Positions 61,553-64,000 of a DNA stretch of 64,000 bases are shown in pieces (the first letter of the stretch is position 1; every line of letters begins with the position of its first letter). The translations under genes were made by a program, and so were the position numbers. The notes beneath the pieces were generated by a model, which was given only the letters and a program-made list of their open reading frames with translations, made no database searches and was not told the DNA's origin. The DNA is taken from contig NZ_JRWG01000001.1 in assembly GCF_001573155.1 (NCBI RefSeq), forward strand, positions 1-64,000. Reading direction: 5' to 3'. Origin of the DNA: Aequorivita aquimaris. Lineage in GTDB: Bacteria; Bacteroidota; Bacteroidia; Flavobacteriales; Flavobacteriaceae.

Positions 61553-62551
61553 ATGATTTTCCTAGAAAACGAAGGCAATACCAATCCACGACTTAACCTT
61601 GCACTCGAAGAATACGCCCTGCGGAACTTTAGCGCAGATAATGATTATCTGCTCTTCTACATAAACGAGCCGTCGATTATTATTGGCCGTAACCAAAACA
61701 CCTTGGAAGAAATTAACCACGAGTATATTGAGCAGAACAATATTCACGTAGTGCGAAGGGTTTCAGGCGGGGGTGCGGTATATCACGATTTTGGGAACCT
61801 CAATTTCAGTTTTATTACCGATCACGATATAAAAAGTTTGAACAACTTTAAAAAGTTCACCGCGCCCGTAATAAAGGTTTTGAACAGTTTGGGCCTAAAC
61901 GCTGAACTAAAGGGCCGCAACGACATTCAGGTTGATGAAAAGAAAATTTCTGGCACTGCGCAGTTTTCTACCGGAAAGCGGATGGTAAGTCACGGCACAC
62001 TTTTGTTTGATACGGTTTTGGGCGAAGTGGTAAACGCGCTTAACGTCAAAATGAGTAAAATTGAGAGCAAGGGCCATAAATCGGTACGCAGCCGCGTGGC
62101 CAATATTTCTGAATTTTTAAAGCAACCTTTAAAGATTGAAGAATTCAGAAAATTGTTATTGGAAGGACTATATGAGGAAAGTGAACCGTTTGAGAGTTAT
62201 CATTTAACGCCCGAGGAATGGAAAGCTGTCCACGAATTGAAAGAAGAGAAATACGACACTTGGGATTGGAACTTCGGACGTTCCCCAAAATTCAACATAC
62301 AGCGGAGCAAACGTTTTCCAATTGGTGAAATTGATCTTCGTATTTTTGTGGAAAAGGGACACATCAAGGATTTTAAAATCTACGGCGATTTCTTCGGAAA
62401 AGAGCCCGTGGAAAAGCTTGAAAAACTATTGGAAGGCGCCCGTTATGAAAAAGAAGACATTTCAGAATTGCTGAAAGATATTGAAGTTAAAGAATATTTT
62501 GGAGACATTCCAAAAATTGATTTTATTGAATTGGTTTATGGGGGAGATTAA
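61553..62551 (+). CDS. lplA: Lipoate-protein ligase
   Basis: A 332-aa LplA-type enzyme that attaches lipoate to the E2 and H proteins via lipoyl-AMP. Signature blocks are YINEPSIIIGRNQN (about 30-43), VVRRVSGGGAVYHDFGNLNFSF (about 63-84), LKGRNDIQVDEKKISGTAQ (about 123-141) and HGTLLFD (about 151-157), with the conserved Lys in VDEKKISG for the adenylate. A C-terminal accessory domain (about 240-332) is present, as in E. coli LplA. It has its own promoter. Confidence 0.95.
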   Translation: MIFLENEGNTNPRLNLALEEYALRNFSADNDYLLFYINEPSIIIGRNQNTLEEINHEYIEQNNIHVVRRVSGGGAVYHDFGNLNFSFITDHDIKSLNNFKKFTAPVIKVLNSLGLNAELKGRNDIQVDEKKISGTAQFSTGKRMVSHGTLLFDTVLGEVVNALNVKMSKIESKGHKSVRSRVANISEFLKQPLKIEEFRKLLLEGLYEESEPFESYHLTPEEWKAVHELKEEKYDTWDWNFGRSPKFNIQRSKRFPIGEIDLRIFVEKGHIKDFKIYGDFFGKEPVEKLEKLLEGARYEKEDISELLKDIEVKEYFGDIPKIDFIELVYGGD

Positions 62552-62582
62552 GTTGATGGTTTCAAGTTTTTAGTGTCTATTT

Positions 62583-62609
62583 CCTAATCCCTAATCCCTA
62601 ATGCCTATT
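62583..62609. repeat. Short heptamer repeat upstream of the 46-aa gene
   Basis: CCTAATC, CCTAATC, CCTAATG and a partial CCTATTT in 7-bp register. It starts 32 bp after the lipoate ligase stop. Confidence 0.7.
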
Positions 62610-62624
62610 TTAAAAACTCTTCAA

Positions 62625-62765
62625 ATGAGCAAAAACACTAAAATCATCCTTATGGTAGCGGCGGCGGTAGTGACCATCGTGGGGCTGATAACGGGAAGGT
62701 ACCTATTTATTTTTTTGATGCTGCCCTTGGGTTTTCTCCTTAAGGGAAAAAACATCGACAAATAA
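62625..62765 (+). CDS. 46-aa single-pass or hairpin membrane protein
   Basis: The frame ATG AGC AAA AAC ... to TAA 62763 gives 46 residues: a basic start (MSKNTK), two hydrophobic stretches (IILMVAAAVVTIVGLITG and YLFIFLMLPLGFLL) separated by Arg-Tyr, and a basic tail (KGKNIDK). The layout fits a small membrane protein with two short crossings. A T-run terminator follows directly. Function is unknown; no family is recognised. It is too short for many gene finders but the frame is clean and ends just before the terminator. Confidence 0.68.
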   Translation: MSKNTKIILMVAAAVVTIVGLITGRYLFIFLMLPLGFLLKGKNIDK

Positions 62766-62793
62766 AAAAGCCGCAATATAGATTGCGGCTTTT
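62766..62793. terminator. Bidirectional terminator between the 46-aa gene and azurin
   Basis: AAAAGCCGCAAT and ATTGCGGCTTTT form a 12-bp perfect stem with a 4-nt loop (ATAG). It has an A-run before and a T-run after, so it can serve both converging genes. Confidence 0.95.
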
Positions 62794-62816
62794 AAAAGAT
62801 ATTTTGATTAATCCGA

Positions 62817-63326
62817 TTATTCTACGATAAACTTACCCTGCATTAAAGCATAGTGCCCAGGGAAGGTACACATAAAAATATAAGTGCCTGGAGCAGGAGC
62901 GTCAAATTCAATGGTGTCGCTTTCACCCCCACCAAGCATTTTGGTATGCGCTATAAACTTATCTGTCATATCCGCAGGAATATAGTCGTTATCTTCCGCA
63001 ACAGCTGCAGCCTGTCCCACGGTAGCCATATCGGCATCCTGAGTAAGCAGTGCCCAGTTATGGCCCATTACTGTTTTTTGCATTGTCCCAACGTGCTTTA
63101 AGGTAAGTCTTACTTTTTGACCCGCTTTTACGCGAATTTCACTTTTATTGAATTTCATCTGGTCGTTTCCGGTAATCGTAACCTCGGTTACCGAATCATC
63201 AGTAGTCTCGGCAGGAGTGGTTTCCTCTACCGGAGCACCGATCTTTAAATCATTTTTTTCTTCTTTCTTGTTGTCGCCACAGCTTATTGCAAGGACGGCC
63301 GCGAATACTAAAATTAGTTTTTTCAT
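62817..63326 (-). CDS. Azurin-like cupredoxin lipoprotein
   Basis: A 169-aa lipoprotein (signal KKLILVFAAVLAISC) with a Glu/Thr-rich linker (about 20-48) and an azurin domain (about 48-169). The copper ligands are visible: His in MGHNWALL (about 88), then Cys, His and Met in CTFPGHYALMQG (about 152-163). It carries electrons, possibly to a cytochrome c peroxidase or an oxidase in the periplasm. It is monocistronic and lies outside the metal island. Confidence 0.96.
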   Translation of the reverse strand: MKKLILVFAAVLAISCGDNKKEEKNDLKIGAPVEETTPAETTDDSVTEVTITGNDQMKFNKSEIRVKAGQKVRLTLKHVGTMQKTVMGHNWALLTQDADMATVGQAAAVAEDNDYIPADMTDKFIAHTKMLGGGESDTIEFDAPAPGTYIFMCTFPGHYALMQGKFIVE

Positions 63327-63461
63327 TGTATTGTAGTTTATATTGATTATAAATAAAAGACAAAATTAACGGCTATTTTCTGTTCCACCAAAGTTAATTG
63401 ACTTCATTTCAAAAAAATTATGAAAATAGTAACATTTAAAAAAGACAGGAATTCCTGAAAA

Positions 63462-64000
63462 TTAAAACTGGTACGAATAGGCCAAGCCAGCACCAAAAAC
63501 CGTAGAGCTTCTGTTAGAAAAATCGACACCTCCCATCGCCGTGAAAATACCCAGTTTTTCAGTTTTATACGATAGCGAACCATAGTTATACCAATACTTC
63601 CACTCCGGATATAAAGGGGCGCCATAAGTGCCGAGATATTTTGAATAAGTGGTTTTTATTTTCCAGGTTAAGTTATTGAACTGTCCCATAATCCCCAAAT
63701 GGTGTGTTTTGGATCTGTTGCTAATATACCGCGGTTCCGTACTCTCCAAGGACAGTTCCTTATTGTATAAAATAAACGGGACGCCAATTACATTCTCCTC
63801 ATAGGTCCAGCCGCTCCTGTAGATGGAATTGCTAAAATAATTGTCCTTTCCGCTGCCAACTGATATCCCACTTTGGTCCACGGTGTCGATGTATTCATAG
63901 AGTATCGAACTTATAATACGCTGGTTGTTCGGTTTAAAATAGATACCCCACAGCCCATCGGGAAAATTCGCCCATCGAGTGCCACTTCCATCCTCAATAT
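63462..64000 (-). CDS. Capsule assembly Wzi family protein, 3' part
   Basis: The frame is open from the right edge of the window to the stop at 63462, giving about 179 C-terminal residues. They include WANFPDGLWGIYFKPNN, YRSGWTYEENVIGVPFIL and YLGTYGAPLYPEWKYWYNYGSLSY, with the many aromatic beta-strands of an outer-membrane barrel, and end FGAGLAYSYQF. This fits the Wzi type (capsule anchoring) of Bacteroidota. The start lies beyond the window; the GTG at 63881 is internal. Confidence 0.82.
   Translation of the reverse strand, partial: IEDGSGTRWANFPDGLWGIYFKPNNQRIISSILYEYIDTVDQSGISVGSGKDNYFSNSIYRSGWTYEENVIGVPFILYNKELSLESTEPRYISNRSKTHHLGIMGQFNNLTWKIKTTYSKYLGTYGAPLYPEWKYWYNYGSLSYKTEKLGIFTAMGGVDFSNRSSTVFGAGLAYSYQF

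Overview
The window is a chromosomal segment of a member of the Bacteroidota, most likely a marine or environmental Flavobacteriaceae. The evidence is gldF/gldG gliding-type ABC genes, a type IX secretion (T9SS) sorting domain, a DUF4294 protein, TonB-dependent receptor architecture, and many promoters of the Bacteroidota type (TAnnTTTG at -7, TTTG/TTG about 19 bp upstream). No species can be named from the sequence alone.

Layout. (1) 1-390: the 5' end of a 16S rRNA gene on the minus strand and its two tandem promoters. (2) 616-16795: ordinary chromosomal genes: DUF4294, M42 peptidase, an MBOAT/SGNH pair, an alanine/Na+ symporter, PagL-like deacylase, purC, phoH, SAM-hydroxide adenosyltransferase, ABM monooxygenase, gldF-gldG, dnaN, a lipoprotein and mnmE. 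(3) 16784-51646: a 34.9 kb integrated element bounded by a 17-bp direct repeat made from the last codons and stop codon of mnmE. (4) 51691-64000: chromosome again: TetR-DoxX-YgiD, YceI, AraC, an FKBP, a T9SS-secreted seven-repeat protein, a FAD oxidoreductase, a TonB receptor, lipoate ligase, a 46-aa membrane protein, azurin and the 3' part of a Wzi-like gene.

The element has four blocks. The left end carries an integration/replication module: zinc-HTH protein, tyrosine recombinase, two excisionase-like HTH proteins, a BT4734-type primase-associated protein and a DUF3987 ATPase. Next is a defence island: XRE regulator, an ApeA-like HEPN protein, then a strong hairpin RNA candidate directly upstream of an Abi_2/AbiF-type HEPN gene that is co-directional with, and 19 bp from, a prokaryotic Argonaute lacking recognisable PIWI catalytic aspartates. 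Third is a heavy-metal island of about 21 kb: a CzcA-type RND pump fused to TolC, its adaptor, a Fur-family regulator with a candidate 15-bp operator at two promoters, MerTP without MerA, a Zn/Cd-type ATPase, then a copper/silver set (CusA, TolC, CopA, PepSY, DUF305, CusB, HMA lipoprotein). Last is 1.9 kb of gene-free DNA containing several long inverted repeats, followed by a DUF6266 gene and the right attachment site. No relaxase or type IV secretion genes are visible, so transfer would depend on functions supplied elsewhere.

The best candidate for an undescribed system is the hairpin RNA / Abi HEPN / inactive Argonaute unit at 24519-27714. A second genome-level feature is a set of 7-bp tandem repeats seen only in the chromosomal flanks, including two inside the mnmE coding region.
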